Source of the DNA: Bacillus sp. V5-8f
GTDB lineage: Bacteria > Bacillota > Bacilli > Bacillales > DSM-1321
Reading direction: 5' to 3'
NCBI RefSeq assembly: GCF_002863565.1
Contig: NZ_PGUW01000002.1
Coordinates: 124,001 to 188,000 of the forward strand
Length of the DNA stretch: 64,000 bases
The position numbers and the translations under genes were made by a program. The notes under the pieces are model-generated. The model was not told the origin of the DNA, searched no databases, and saw only the letters and a program-made list of their open reading frames with translations. Numbering within the stretch: position 1 is the first letter of the stretch; each line of letters begins with the position of its first letter. Of the stretch, positions 54,807-63,427 are shown piece after piece.

Positions 54807-55466
54807 ATGAAAAAAGAAAAAGCTGTCATCGTGTTCAGCGGCGGCCAGGATAGTACTACATGCCTGTTCTGGGCAATGGAACAATTTGATGAGATTGAAG
54901 CAGTCACTTTTGATTATAATCAGCGGCACAGTCTCGAGATCGAATGTGCAAAAAATATAACAAACGAGCTTGGCATAAAGCATCATATATTAGACATGTC
55001 TCTTTTAAACCAGCTTGCCCCTAATGCACTGACAAGAAATGATATTCAAGTCACTGAGGGAGAAGAGGGGGAACTGCCTTCAACATTCGTGCCGGGACGG
55101 AATTTGTTATTTCTTTCATTTGCCGGAGTACTAGCAAAGCAAATAGGGGCCAAACACATCGTAACAGGTGTATGTGAGACGGATTTCAGCGGCTATCCGG
55201 ACTGTAGGGATGTTTTCATTAAATCCCTAAATGTTACATTAAATCTTTCGATGGATTACCCTTTTGTCATTCATACTCCTTTAATGCGGCTCGATAAGGC
55301 CCAAACCTGGGAGCTCGCAGATAGGCTGGGAGCCTTCGATTTTGTCAGGGAAAAAACGCTAACATGTTATAACGGCATCATCGCTGATGGCTGCGGAGAA
55401 TGCCCGGCATGCAAGCTGCGCAAGCGTGGACTTGATCAATATTTGGAACACAGAAAGGAGTTTTAG
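54807..55466 (+). CDS. queC: 7-cyano-7-deazaguanine synthase QueC
   Basis: QueC converts 7-carboxy-7-deazaguanine to preQ0 with ATP and ammonia, in queuosine biosynthesis. The 219-aa product has the PP-loop [16 protein letters not shown] at the N-terminus and the zinc site [13 protein letters not shown] near the C-terminus, with [11 protein letters not shown] in between. It is headed by the preQ1 riboswitch and followed by queD after 4 bases. Confidence 0.97.
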   Translation: MKKEKAVIVFSGGQDSTTCLFWAMEQFDEIEAVTFDYNQRHSLEIECAKNITNELGIKHHILDMSLLNQLAPNALTRNDIQVTEGEEGELPSTFVPGRNLLFLSFAGVLAKQIGAKHIVTGVCETDFSGYPDCRDVFIKSLNVTLNLSMDYPFVIHTPLMRLDKAQTWELADRLGAFDFVREKTLTCYNGIIADGCGECPACKLRKRGLDQYLEHRKEF

Positions 55467-55470
55467 CAGC

Positions 55471-55947
55471 ATGTACGGATTCAGGATCGTTGATAAACTC
55501 CAGAAAATAGATGAAGACATCAAGCGTGAACAATTAAAATATCATTCAAAGCGGGTTCTAGTGAGCAAGGAATTCACCTTTGACGCCGCTCACCATTTGC
55601 ACTGCTATGAAGGAAAATGTAAAAATCTGCACGGCCACACCTACCGCGTTATTTTTGGGATAAGCGGGTTCGTTGATGAGCGTGGGCTGATGATGGACTT
55701 CGGGGATATCAAGGAAATTTGGAAAAATGAGATTGAAATTCACCTTGACCATAGATATTTAAATGAAACGCTACCTTTGATGAATACAACGGCTGAAAAC
55801 ATGGTTGTCTGGATTTATGAGAAAGTGGCTGAAGCGCTTACCAGCAGAACAGACAAATATGATGGGGCAAGAGTGGAATTCGTGAGGCTGTATGAAACCC
55901 CGACAAGCTATGCGGAAGCGAGACGGGAGTGGATGGAAATTGAGTAA
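55471..55947 (+). CDS. queD: 6-carboxy-5,6,7,8-tetrahydropterin synthase QueD
   Basis: QueD makes CPH4 from dihydroneopterin triphosphate, the first dedicated step to preQ0. The 158-aa product has an unusual N-terminal extension of about 30 residues before the core (SKEFTFDAAHHLHCYEGKCKNLHGHTY). The core holds the zinc histidines (HH...HGH) and the catalytic Cys. LDHRYLN and the final VRLYETPTSYAEA are typical. ATG 55471 is used, with GAAAGGAG 10 bases upstream. The queE start overlaps its end by 8 bases. Confidence 0.95.
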   Translation: MYGFRIVDKLQKIDEDIKREQLKYHSKRVLVSKEFTFDAAHHLHCYEGKCKNLHGHTYRVIFGISGFVDERGLMMDFGDIKEIWKNEIEIHLDHRYLNETLPLMNTTAENMVVWIYEKVAEALTSRTDKYDGARVEFVRLYETPTSYAEARREWMEIE

Positions 55948-56668
55948 GCTGCCTGTTATGGAAATTTTCGGTCCAACCATCCAGGGAGAAGGCATGGTGA
56001 TTGGCCAAAAAACGATGTTTGTCAGGACGGCAGGCTGTGACTATTCGTGCGCTTGGTGCGACTCTGCCTTTACATGGGACGGAACAGGCAAGGAAGACAT
56101 CGTCCAGATGGAGGCAGAAGAAATTTGGCATGAATTAAAGAGACTTGGCGGTAACGGTTTTTCTTTTGTCACGATTTCAGGCGGAAACCCTGCATTGTTA
56201 AAAAATCTCTCCAACTTGATTGATTTATTGCACCAAAACGACATAAAAGTTTGCTTGGAAACACAGGGAAGCAGGTGGCAGGACTGGTTTATGGATATTG
56301 ATGAGCTAACAATTTCGCCAAAGCCTCCGAGCTCCGGAATGAATACAGATTTTATCATCCTTGATTCCATTCTGGAAAAGCTAACTGATTGGGCTCCTAC
56401 AAAAAATGCAAGCTTAAAAGTTGTTGTTTTCGACGATAAAGATTTTGAATATGCAAAAGCAGTTTACCAGCGTTATCCAAACGTTCCCTTCTATATGCAG
56501 GTTGGGAATGATGACAATAAAACAACAGACGACCAAGCACTTATCAGCAGTCTATTGCAAAAATACGAATGGTTAATTGAAAAAGTTATGCTTGACGAAG
56601 AATTGACTGATATAAAAGTTCTCCCTCAATTGCATACCTATATTTGGGGCAATAAAAGAGGCGTTTAA
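55940..56668 (+). CDS. queE: 7-carboxy-7-deazaguanine synthase QueE
   Basis: QueE is a radical-SAM enzyme that contracts CPH4 to 7-carboxy-7-deazaguanine. The 242-aa product has EIFGPTIQGEGMVIGQKTMF, the iron-sulfur motif CDYSCAWCDS (CX3CX2C), TISGGNPALL and LPQLHTYIWGNKRGV at the end, closely like Bacillus QueE. I start at TTG 55940, which has GGGAGTGG upstream and matches the usual length; the frame is open to 55892 inside queD. The fourth operon gene of Bacillus subtilis, queF, is missing here. Confidence 0.93.
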   Translation: MSKLPVMEIFGPTIQGEGMVIGQKTMFVRTAGCDYSCAWCDSAFTWDGTGKEDIVQMEAEEIWHELKRLGGNGFSFVTISGGNPALLKNLSNLIDLLHQNDIKVCLETQGSRWQDWFMDIDELTISPKPPSSGMNTDFIILDSILEKLTDWAPTKNASLKVVVFDDKDFEYAKAVYQRYPNVPFYMQVGNDDNKTTDDQALISSLLQKYEWLIEKVMLDEELTDIKVLPQLHTYIWGNKRGV

Positions 56669-56676
56669 AAAGCAGT

Positions 56677-56715
56677 AACGGCTTGTTTCCTTACAGGAAA
56701 CAAGCCGTTTTTTAT
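56677..56715 (+). terminator. Terminator of the que operon
   Basis: AACGGCTTGTTTCC pairs perfectly with GGAAACAAGCCGTT (14 bp) around TTACA, followed by TTTTATT. Confidence 0.93.
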
Positions 56716-56796
56716 TGTCTTGGCTGGTGAAGAGTACAAGCAACTATTCTAAAACATTTATAAACTATCTCAATGAGATAATAGGGAGGGATATTT

Positions 56797-57069
56797 ATGA
56801 TTAACTGGAAATTAAGATTCAGGAACCCGACGTGGATAGTAACCGTTGGCATTCCATCTGCATTAATTTTAGCTCAAATGATACTCGCCTTCATCAATAA
56901 ATTTATCTACCCAATAGGCTTCACCATCAGTAATGATGCACTGAACGGTTTTCTGCAAATCGTCAACTTCTTCGCCATCACGTTCCTGGGAATTGGCGGT
57001 GTAGTTGACCCAACCACAAAGGGCATTAGCGATAGTGAACGTGCCAAAAACTACACAGATCCCCAATAA
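56797..57069 (+). CDS. Phage-type holin (phi LC3 family), solitary
   Basis: The 90-aa protein has a charged N-terminus (INWKLRFRNPTW), two membrane segments (about 15-35 and 45-65) and the family end GGVVDPTTKGISDSERAKNYTDP, which is the phi-LC3/phage_holin_1 signature. Holins form membrane lesions that release endolysins. GGGAGGG precedes the ATG. No endolysin or other phage gene is next to it, so it is a domesticated or leftover holin. Related lone holins occur in Bacillus genomes. Confidence 0.85.
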   Translation: MINWKLRFRNPTWIVTVGIPSALILAQMILAFINKFIYPIGFTISNDALNGFLQIVNFFAITFLGIGGVVDPTTKGISDSERAKNYTDPQ

Positions 57070-57235
57070 TTTATTTTGGTTTTTCCTCTGCTTGGCAATA
57101 GTAACCTGCTAGTGTTCACATACCAATCTCCATTTAAGACATTTTTCCCGCTAAGATATACAATATTGTCATAAGCTTTACGTGTAAAAAACAGGGTACT
57201 GCTTATACTACCAGTAGATTCTGGGAGGAGATACA

Positions 57236-57646
57236 ATGCTTAGAACCAAAATGGAGTTAATCAACCGCGAAGAAATCGAACAAATATTAAAGGATATTGT
57301 ACAGGCAGCATATGAGGAAGTGAAAGAAGAGCAAATGCTACTCTGTATGGAATGCGGAGACGTAGATTTATATATAGCCACCACAAACCATGATGAATTT
57401 CAAGATGCCATTAAGAAAAATTTTGAACTGGATGATTCCGGAGACATTATCGATCATGCCAAATACCTTGAATTGATGGAGGATTTGCATGACTATTACG
57501 TAGAAATATTCCAGACTTCAGGCCTTTTTGATTATTTTCCCTCGGGATTTTATCAAGTGAATGGGGAAAGGCAACTTTCTGAGACGGACATGCTCGGCCC
57601 AAAGGGAACTTTCTATGCGCCATTCGAAGAAGCTAAAAATGAATAG
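57236..57646 (+). CDS. Hypothetical acidic protein, 136 aa
   Basis: Family not recognised. The soluble acidic protein begins MELINREEIEQIL after a few residues, has a single CMECGD cysteine pair near residue 38, and is rich in D, E, Y and F with no membrane segment. GGGAGGAG lies just upstream of ATG 57236, a strong start, and a hairpin terminator follows, so it is a real monocistronic gene. Position next to the holin gives no functional hint. Confidence 0.65.
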   Translation: MLRTKMELINREEIEQILKDIVQAAYEEVKEEQMLLCMECGDVDLYIATTNHDEFQDAIKKNFELDDSGDIIDHAKYLELMEDLHDYYVEIFQTSGLFDYFPSGFYQVNGERQLSETDMLGPKGTFYAPFEEAKNE

Positions 57647-57688
57647 CCTTGAACTCCTTCATTATTTAATAATTATAAGATCATCAAT

Positions 57689-57720
57689 AAAAGTGCCTTA
57701 CCATAGAAAAAGGCGCTTTT
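57689..57720 (+). terminator. Terminator of the 136-aa gene
   Basis: AAAAGTGCCTT pairs with AAGGCGCTTTT (one G-U) around a 10-base loop. Confidence 0.78.
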
Positions 57721-57890
57721 ATATTTATAGTAAAATTCTAAATGGCCCTATTAACAAATTGTGCTGAATTAAAAACACATGTTTTTACGTTCGTTACACT
57801 CAGTTCTCATACTATCTGAATAGAAACGGTATTATGCTGACAATCCAACGCGTATTTTTTGAAAATTCCGGCAAAAATTCACCCTTTATT

Positions 57891-57924
57891 ATATCCTATT
57901 TGATAAGATATTTATATAGGATAT
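57891..57924. promoter_or_regulatory. Inverted repeat in the CoA-transferase leader
   Basis: ATATCCTAT (57891-57899) and ATAGGATAT (57916-57924) are a perfect 9-bp inverted repeat 16 bases apart, ending 22 bases before the GTG start. The place and symmetry suit a repressor operator; a hairpin in the 5' leader is the alternative. Confidence 0.5.
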
Positions 57925-57946
57925 TAATCAAAAGGGGAGTAAGCGT

Positions 57947-59128
57947 GTGAGCCTATTAGAAGGGGTAAGAATATTGGATTTTTCAACGCTGCTTCCGGGA
58001 CCTTATGCAACGATGATGCTCGCGGACCTTGGAGCGGATGTGCTTCGGATTGAATCTCATGTTAGAAAGGATGATACCAGGAGCTTTCCTCCCTTTGTCA
58101 ATGGCGTTTCGGCGGCTCATGGTCAGTTAAACCGATCAAAAAAGTCAATGTCCCTTGATTTAAAAAAGCCTGAAGCAGTGGATATTGTCAAAGGTCTGGT
58201 ACAAGATTACGATATTGTCCTTGAACAATTCAGGCCTGGCGTCATGGACCGGCTGGGTGTTGGCTATGACGCATTGAAAGCGGTGAATCCACGCATCATT
58301 TTTTGCTCTCTTACTGGATACGGGCAAACCGGCCCTTACCGTGACAGGGCAGGACATGATAACAACTACTTATCGATTTCCGGCATTATGGGGTATTCCG
58401 GAAGAAAGGAAACAGGGCCGACACCCATTGGAACGCAAGTTGCCGATATAGCTGGAGGATCTCTGCACTCCATTATCGGCATTTTATCTGCGATTATCCA
58501 TAGGCAGAAAACGGGGGAAGGGCAGTGGCTGGATATCTCTATGACTGACAGTTGCTTTACGATGAATGCAATGCTAGGAGCTGGATTTGTTGCTACAGGG
58601 ATGAATCAGCCTGAACGTGAAAGCATGATACTTAACGGTGGGAGTTTTTATGATTTCTACGAAACAAGTGATGGGCGATACTTTTCGGTCGGGAGCCTCG
58701 AACCCAAGTTCTTCGCATCCCTTTGCGAGGCTATTGGAAGGCCAGATTTAGTACAAACAGCGATGAAGCAAAGTGAAGAAGGAATCAGGTCACTTAAAAC
58801 AGCATTAAAGCATATATTCCGTGAAAAAACCTTTGCCGAGTGGAAAGAAATTTTCTCCCAAAGAGAAGCTTGCGTCGAGCCGGTATTGGATTTTGCTGAA
58901 GCATGCGGTCACCCGCAAATTTCTGCGAGAGAGATGATTGTTGAGGTTCCAGATGGGAAGGGGAGTTTGCAGAAACAAATCGCTAACCCGATTAAATCAA
59001 CTGCCTTTAACCCGGTATATTACCATACCGGTTCCAAATTAGGAGAGCATACTGAGAAAGTTTTACGGGAAATGGGCAAGAGTGATAAAGAAATATCCTT
59101 ATTGAGGGAAAACGGAACGATTGCCTAG
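57947..59128 (+). CDS. Class III (CaiB/BaiF) CoA-transferase
   Basis: The 393-aa protein has the family start LLEGVRILDFSTLLPGPYATMMLADLGADVLRIE, then RSKKSMSLDLKKPEA, VLEQFRPGVMDRLG, ITGYGQTGPYRDRAGHD-like (LTGYGQTGPYRDRAGHDNNYLS) with the catalytic Asp, and GQWLDISMTDS. Such enzymes move CoA between organic acids such as carnitine, formate/oxalate or dicarboxylates. GTG 57947 follows AAGGGGAG. It stands alone with its own terminator and an inverted repeat in its leader. Confidence 0.9.
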   Translation: MSLLEGVRILDFSTLLPGPYATMMLADLGADVLRIESHVRKDDTRSFPPFVNGVSAAHGQLNRSKKSMSLDLKKPEAVDIVKGLVQDYDIVLEQFRPGVMDRLGVGYDALKAVNPRIIFCSLTGYGQTGPYRDRAGHDNNYLSISGIMGYSGRKETGPTPIGTQVADIAGGSLHSIIGILSAIIHRQKTGEGQWLDISMTDSCFTMNAMLGAGFVATGMNQPERESMILNGGSFYDFYETSDGRYFSVGSLEPKFFASLCEAIGRPDLVQTAMKQSEEGIRSLKTALKHIFREKTFAEWKEIFSQREACVEPVLDFAEACGHPQISAREMIVEVPDGKGSLQKQIANPIKSTAFNPVYYHTGSKLGEHTEKVLREMGKSDKEISLLRENGTIA

Positions 59129-59142
59129 AAGGAAGCTGCCCT

Positions 59143-59178
59143 AAGGATCCCATCTAACAACGGGATCCTTCATTTTTT
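59143..59178 (+). terminator. Terminator of the CoA-transferase gene
   Basis: AAGGATCCC pairs perfectly with GGGATCCTT around a 10-base loop, followed by CATTTTTT. Confidence 0.88.
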
Positions 59179-59180
59179 CC

Positions 59181-59365
59181 CTAAATGAAACAAGCTATAT
59201 CTTCAATAGGCAAGGGAGTGGATTGCAATGCAGAAGCGGCCGCTTTTCCAAATGCAATTAATATAATCGGGACATACCTGTCAGAAATATCAAATTTCCC
59301 ACAGAATGAAACTTACCATTGAAACAGTACCATACACTTAGATGTTGCAATCAGCATTAACTCCA
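59181..59365 (-). pseudogene. Nitroreductase C-terminal relic
   Basis: On the minus strand, two frames hold ELMLIATSK and then, after frame breaks, FDISDRYVPIILIAFGKAAA and PLPIEDI, with a stop at 59181. These correspond to NLMLAATSLG and xIPExYxxxxLIxLGKPA...LPLEE in FMN nitroreductases. Only the last third is left and it is broken. The plus strand of the same stretch has no credible gene. Confidence 0.5.
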
Positions 59366-59623
59366 CGGTTACAAGGACTACATAAAAAGAAGCGATATTT
59401 TTCCAAGCCTCAACAGTAGCCCACGGATATAAATTCAAAGTGCTATTAATCACCCTTCTCATATTTTCCTCATCCAAAAATCCAGCTTCGAAATGTCATT
59501 CGTCAAGTGAAAAAATGCTTGTTTATGATAATATTCTGCTTATATCCCGAGTCAGCAAAATGTCTGTATTGCACTATTCGGTTACAACATTTAAAATATG
59601 CCATGATATAGAGGAGAAACCAT

Positions 59624-60385
59624 ATGAATGAAACTATTTTCACCATGATAATCCTCACTGCAATCGGTTTTCCAATCGCCGGTTTTGTGTTGTTACTGCT
59701 GTTAGATTTTTTCGAACGGGAATTCGATTACCTGCAATTGGAGAATAATCGGATCTTGCTTGAGAAGGAACTCCAAAAAATGGAGTACTTACAATTGAAC
59801 CAACAAATTCAGCCCCATTTCCTATTTAATTCGCTAAATGCTATGCTATCACTTGGCCGACTTGGGAGAACGAGAGAAGTAGTCGAGGCCATGGAAGAAT
59901 TTTCTCAGTTTTTACGTTATAAATACAAAGATAAAGAAGCGCTTGTTCCTTTTTATCTTGAGCTTGAATATACAAAACACTATATATCAATCCAAAAGCT
60001 GAGGTTTGGCCGTAATTTACAGGTAAGCTATGAAATTGATGAATACGCCGAGCAGACATATCTGCCTCCCTACATTCTTCAATCCTTTGTAGAGAATGCT
60101 TTTAAACATGGATTAGAAAGAAAAACCGGTGAAAAGCTGCTTCATATCGAATTGAAAAGGTATGGAAACTGGGTAAGGCTTTCAGTAAAGGATAACGGCC
60201 CCGATACACAGCCGGAGTACGAGGAAAAAAATGGTGTGGGTCTTGCCAATATACGAAAACGGCTAATGTTGATATACGATTTGAGGACTTCAGTCCAATT
60301 AAGACGTGTTTATCCGTTTACAGTAGTAATGGCAGAGTGGCCCTATAGTCCGGGAGGGGATGGAAATGAGAATATTACTCGTTGA
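59624..60385 (+). CDS. LytS/YesM-type sensor histidine kinase
   Basis: The 253-aa kinase has one N-terminal membrane segment (about 5-27), a short coiled linker, and the His_kinase domain with the phospho-acceptor in LNQQIQPHFLFNSLNAML. The ATPase domain N-box is ILQSFVENAFKHGL and the G-box region is VGLANIRKRLMLIY. It lacks a large extracytoplasmic sensor, so it probably senses through the membrane or through the transporter encoded downstream. AGAGGAG precedes the ATG. It overlaps the response-regulator gene by 20 bases. Confidence 0.9.
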   Translation: MNETIFTMIILTAIGFPIAGFVLLLLLDFFEREFDYLQLENNRILLEKELQKMEYLQLNQQIQPHFLFNSLNAMLSLGRLGRTREVVEAMEEFSQFLRYKYKDKEALVPFYLELEYTKHYISIQKLRFGRNLQVSYEIDEYAEQTYLPPYILQSFVENAFKHGLERKTGEKLLHIELKRYGNWVRLSVKDNGPDTQPEYEEKNGVGLANIRKRLMLIYDLRTSVQLRRVYPFTVVMAEWPYSPGGDGNENITR

Positions 60386-61067
60386 TGATGAGCCGCTCGA
60401 ATTGGAACAATTGCGGTATTTAATAAAAGAAAAATATCCCTTGTGGGAAATTAAAGAAGCGGAAGATGGGGTTGTGGCGAAACGGCTCCTTGCAGATCAT
60501 CATTTTGACCTAGCTTTAATCGACATACATTTGCCAGGAGAGAATGGATTGAATCTTTGCGCATACATAAAGGAAAATTATCAAACAGAATGCATGATGA
60601 TTACCGCATACCAGGAATTTGCCTATGCCCGCCAGTCCATCAAGCTTCAGGTTATGGATTATTTAACCAAGCCTGTGATTGCTAGAGAGCTTTATCAAGC
60701 CCTGGAGCACTTTATATTGCATTTTGGCAGGACTGAGCTGTCACCGGAAATTCACAAAGTAATGGATTATATCCAACATCATTTTTCTAAAAAGTTAAAC
60801 CTCCAGGAACTCGCTTCTTTTATTCATGTTAGCCCGTCTTATCTGAGCAGGAAATTCACGGAGGAAACAGGTAAGAATTTTCAGGAATTCGTTGTAGAGC
60901 TGCGCCTTAAAAAGGCAAAAGAAATGATTAAACAAAATCCATTTTTAAGTATGGGCATGATAGCTGAAAAAACCGGTTTTTCCAGCCAAAACCATTTCAG
61001 CACGGCTTTTAAGAAGTATGAAGGCGTTTCTCCGAGTGTTTACAAGGAGAAAGAAAAGAATGCTTGA
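60366..61067 (+). CDS. Response regulator with AraC-type DNA-binding domain
   Basis: The 233-aa regulator has a receiver domain (RILLVDDEPLE, phospho-acceptor Asp in LALIDIHLPGENG, Thr in MITAYQ, Lys in LTKP) and a C-terminal AraC helix-turn-helix pair (LNLQELASFIHVSPSYLSRKF and MGMIAEKTGFSSQNHFSTAF). It is the partner of the kinase before it. I start at ATG 60366, since GGGAGGGG touches an alternative ATG at 60360. Its stop overlaps the transporter start by 8 bases, so kinase, regulator and transporter are one operon. Confidence 0.92.
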   Translation: MRILLVDDEPLELEQLRYLIKEKYPLWEIKEAEDGVVAKRLLADHHFDLALIDIHLPGENGLNLCAYIKENYQTECMMITAYQEFAYARQSIKLQVMDYLTKPVIARELYQALEHFILHFGRTELSPEIHKVMDYIQHHFSKKLNLQELASFIHVSPSYLSRKFTEETGKNFQEFVVELRLKKAKEMIKQNPFLSMGMIAEKTGFSSQNHFSTAFKKYEGVSPSVYKEKEKNA

Positions 61068-62430
61068 TTGGTATTATTTTTTATTCTTTGGAGCCGGTCT
61101 CCTGATTTATTGTCTTGAAATTGTAGTGTCCCATCGTTCGGTTGCTGATTATTTTTCACCCACTGTTCAATATGGGATCGGGAAAGGAACCGTTCTAATA
61201 TGGGCAGTTTTTTTTTCCGGCGGGATATTTGAAATGGCGTTTTTTTCAAGTGTCGCCTTCGGACTAGGAATAAGTATTACTTATTGGATCGCTTTTTATA
61301 TTCTTGCTTACCTTCTCCTTTCCAAATGTATACCATTGGCAATAAAACAAGCGGAATCTGAAAATATCAGGGGGTTACCAGATATATACTCCAGTAAATT
61401 TGCAGGAAAGGGCAGGAATCTTTCTTTCATTATTCTGCTGCTAGTAAATTTAGACGGGCTTATTATACAACCAACCATTGCTCTGTGGCTGTTTCGCACC
61501 CTTTTTGATACAAATGGCCTGCTGTTTATTTCGCTTTTGGTATCCTTTTGTGTAATAATTTCTGGTCTTGGAGGAATTGGAGGTATTTCCAGGGCTGTTA
61601 AGATTTTGATGATTGTCACCGGAGCAGCTCTTGTTTTTTTACCCATCTATTTATATGTCATTAAAGGGATTGAACATGTGTATCAGCTATACAGTAATTG
61701 GTCCTTTATACATGTTGTCGATTTACAAGACGGTTTCGTATTTACGATTATTTTAATTAATTTAGTGTGCTTGAAAATTTCTACCAGTCTGTTCATCTGG
61801 AGGGTGTTATTGTCGTTAAAAAGACCTCATTTTTCTTCAGCCATAAAGTTAGCAGTAGCCGGCAGTGCATCCTTTTCAATTTCATTGCTTGTTTACTTTG
61901 TATATATTTCAAGCCAATATTTCGATTCGGATTGGTTGCCAATACTCCGCTCTTTTACAGAAAATCAGGGTGATTTGTTACTATCAGTCGCCGTCTTTAT
62001 CTGGTTCATTACAGCAGCACATTCGATTATTTTTTCAATATACTCAATAAATTCTCTTGCGGTAGCCGTTGTTGAACAATTTAGCCGTAAACTTGCGACC
62101 ACCAAAAAAGTTTATCTATTTTCAATGATAGCAGGGGCAATGTCTGTTGCATTTGCCAATACGTTAATGGGGCACTCCTTGCAAATCATTTTTATATATT
62201 TACTTTTTTCTGCTTCTATGTCCATTCCTTCGATGGCACTCCTATTAAGAAAAGGAATTTTGCCTTCTTGGATCCCAATTGTGATGCTGTCTACACCAAC
62301 AGGAACAGTTGCTTTTTATTGTTTTTATGATTCATTTGCCCTTTCTTTATATATTGGATTGATCTCGTCAATTTTCCTTGGGCTCGTCATTTATTATTTC
62401 GATTTTTCTGAAAAAGATAAAATGATATAA
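61060..62430 (+). CDS. Multi-spanning transporter linked to the two-component system
   Basis: The 456-aa protein has about 12 hydrophobic segments. The general plan and motifs such as GKGTVLIWAVFFSGGIFEMAFFS, NIRGLPDIYSSKFAGKGRN and GLGGIGGISRAVKILMIV resemble sodium:solute symporters, where a LPD/Y..KFG loop is typical. I am not certain of the subfamily. AAGGAG precedes ATG 61060, overlapping the response-regulator stop. Cotranscription with a kinase that lacks a large sensor domain suggests it may act as co-sensor as well as transporter. Confidence 0.72.
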   Translation: MLDWYYFLFFGAGLLIYCLEIVVSHRSVADYFSPTVQYGIGKGTVLIWAVFFSGGIFEMAFFSSVAFGLGISITYWIAFYILAYLLLSKCIPLAIKQAESENIRGLPDIYSSKFAGKGRNLSFIILLLVNLDGLIIQPTIALWLFRTLFDTNGLLFISLLVSFCVIISGLGGIGGISRAVKILMIVTGAALVFLPIYLYVIKGIEHVYQLYSNWSFIHVVDLQDGFVFTIILINLVCLKISTSLFIWRVLLSLKRPHFSSAIKLAVAGSASFSISLLVYFVYISSQYFDSDWLPILRSFTENQGDLLLSVAVFIWFITAAHSIIFSIYSINSLAVAVVEQFSRKLATTKKVYLFSMIAGAMSVAFANTLMGHSLQIIFIYLLFSASMSIPSMALLLRKGILPSWIPIVMLSTPTGTVAFYCFYDSFALSLYIGLISSIFLGLVIYYFDFSEKDKMI

Positions 62431-62507
62431 AAAGTGCACAAGATTTTATAAAATCCCTTTCGTTTTATTCTTTATAATCTAAAGAAAAATGGAAGGGTGT
62501 TTTTATT

Positions 62508-63413
62508 ATGGCTAAGGTATTGGAGAAGAGTTCCTATATTTATGAAATGAGCGCTAAACATAAACCTGTCTTACATGCTTCAGCCGGCGACACGGTTGAA
62601 ATCGAGACCTACGACTGTTTTTTGAATCAAATCCAATCAGAAGAAACTTCTTATCAAAGTATTGATTGGACACAAATAAATCCGGCTACCGGTCCAATTT
62701 ACATAAACGGCGCTGAGGAGGGAGACATTCTTGTTGTGAAAATCAACAAGATTGAACTGGAAGATAGAGGTGTCATGGCAACAGGTCCTGACCTCGGTGT
62801 AATGGGTCATCGGATTGATAAGTTCTCTCTTAAGATGATACAGATTGAAGGTAATGATGCAGTGTTTAATGAACAAATCCGTTTGCCATTAAATCCAATG
62901 ATCGGGGTTATCGGTGTGGCACCAAAGGAAGGGGCGGTATCATGTGGCACTCCCGGAGATCATGGAGGAAATATGGATACCAAACTCATAGGTGAAGGTG
63001 CAACTTTATACTTTCCTGTGTTTCACAGTGGAGCTCTTTTTTCTTTGGGTGATGTTCACGCAGCTATGGGTGACGGTGAAGTTTGTGTATCAGGTATTGA
63101 AATCCCCGCAAAAGTTACGGTTACTCTAGATGTCATAAAAGGCGGAAACCTAAATGTTCCTGTTGTGGAAACGAGTGATAGCATGGCGTTCTTAGTTTCT
63201 AAACAAACACTTGATGAATCAGCGGAAAAAGCTGTTGAGGAAATGGTTGATTACTTACTTGAGCGGACAGATCTTACCATCGAGGACGCAACTATGCTTC
63301 TAAGTGCCGCTGGCCAGGTGCAGGTCAGCCAGATTGTAGACCCATTAAAAACAGCCCGTTGCCTAGTATCAAAAGAATTGCTCAACAAACTGGGAATAAC
63401 TAAAGTTTTTTAA
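62508..63413 (+). CDS. Acetamidase/formamidase family protein
   Basis: The 301-aa protein belongs to the FmdA/AmdA family, which hydrolyses short amides such as formamide or acetamide to the acid and ammonia. It has HASAGDTVEIETYDCFLNQI, NPATGPIYINGAEEGD, MIGVIGVAPKEG, TPGDHGGNMDTKLI and GDVHAAMGDGEVCVSGIEI, all typical in order. GGAAGGGTG precedes the ATG. An amino-acid-type permease gene follows 14 bases later, so uptake and breakdown of an amide or amine are probably coupled. It may be controlled by the two-component system upstream. Confidence 0.92.
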   Translation: MAKVLEKSSYIYEMSAKHKPVLHASAGDTVEIETYDCFLNQIQSEETSYQSIDWTQINPATGPIYINGAEEGDILVVKINKIELEDRGVMATGPDLGVMGHRIDKFSLKMIQIEGNDAVFNEQIRLPLNPMIGVIGVAPKEGAVSCGTPGDHGGNMDTKLIGEGATLYFPVFHSGALFSLGDVHAAMGDGEVCVSGIEIPAKVTVTLDVIKGGNLNVPVVETSDSMAFLVSKQTLDESAEKAVEEMVDYLLERTDLTIEDATMLLSAAGQVQVSQIVDPLKTARCLVSKELLNKLGITKVF

Positions 63414-63427
63414 GGAGAGATGAATGA

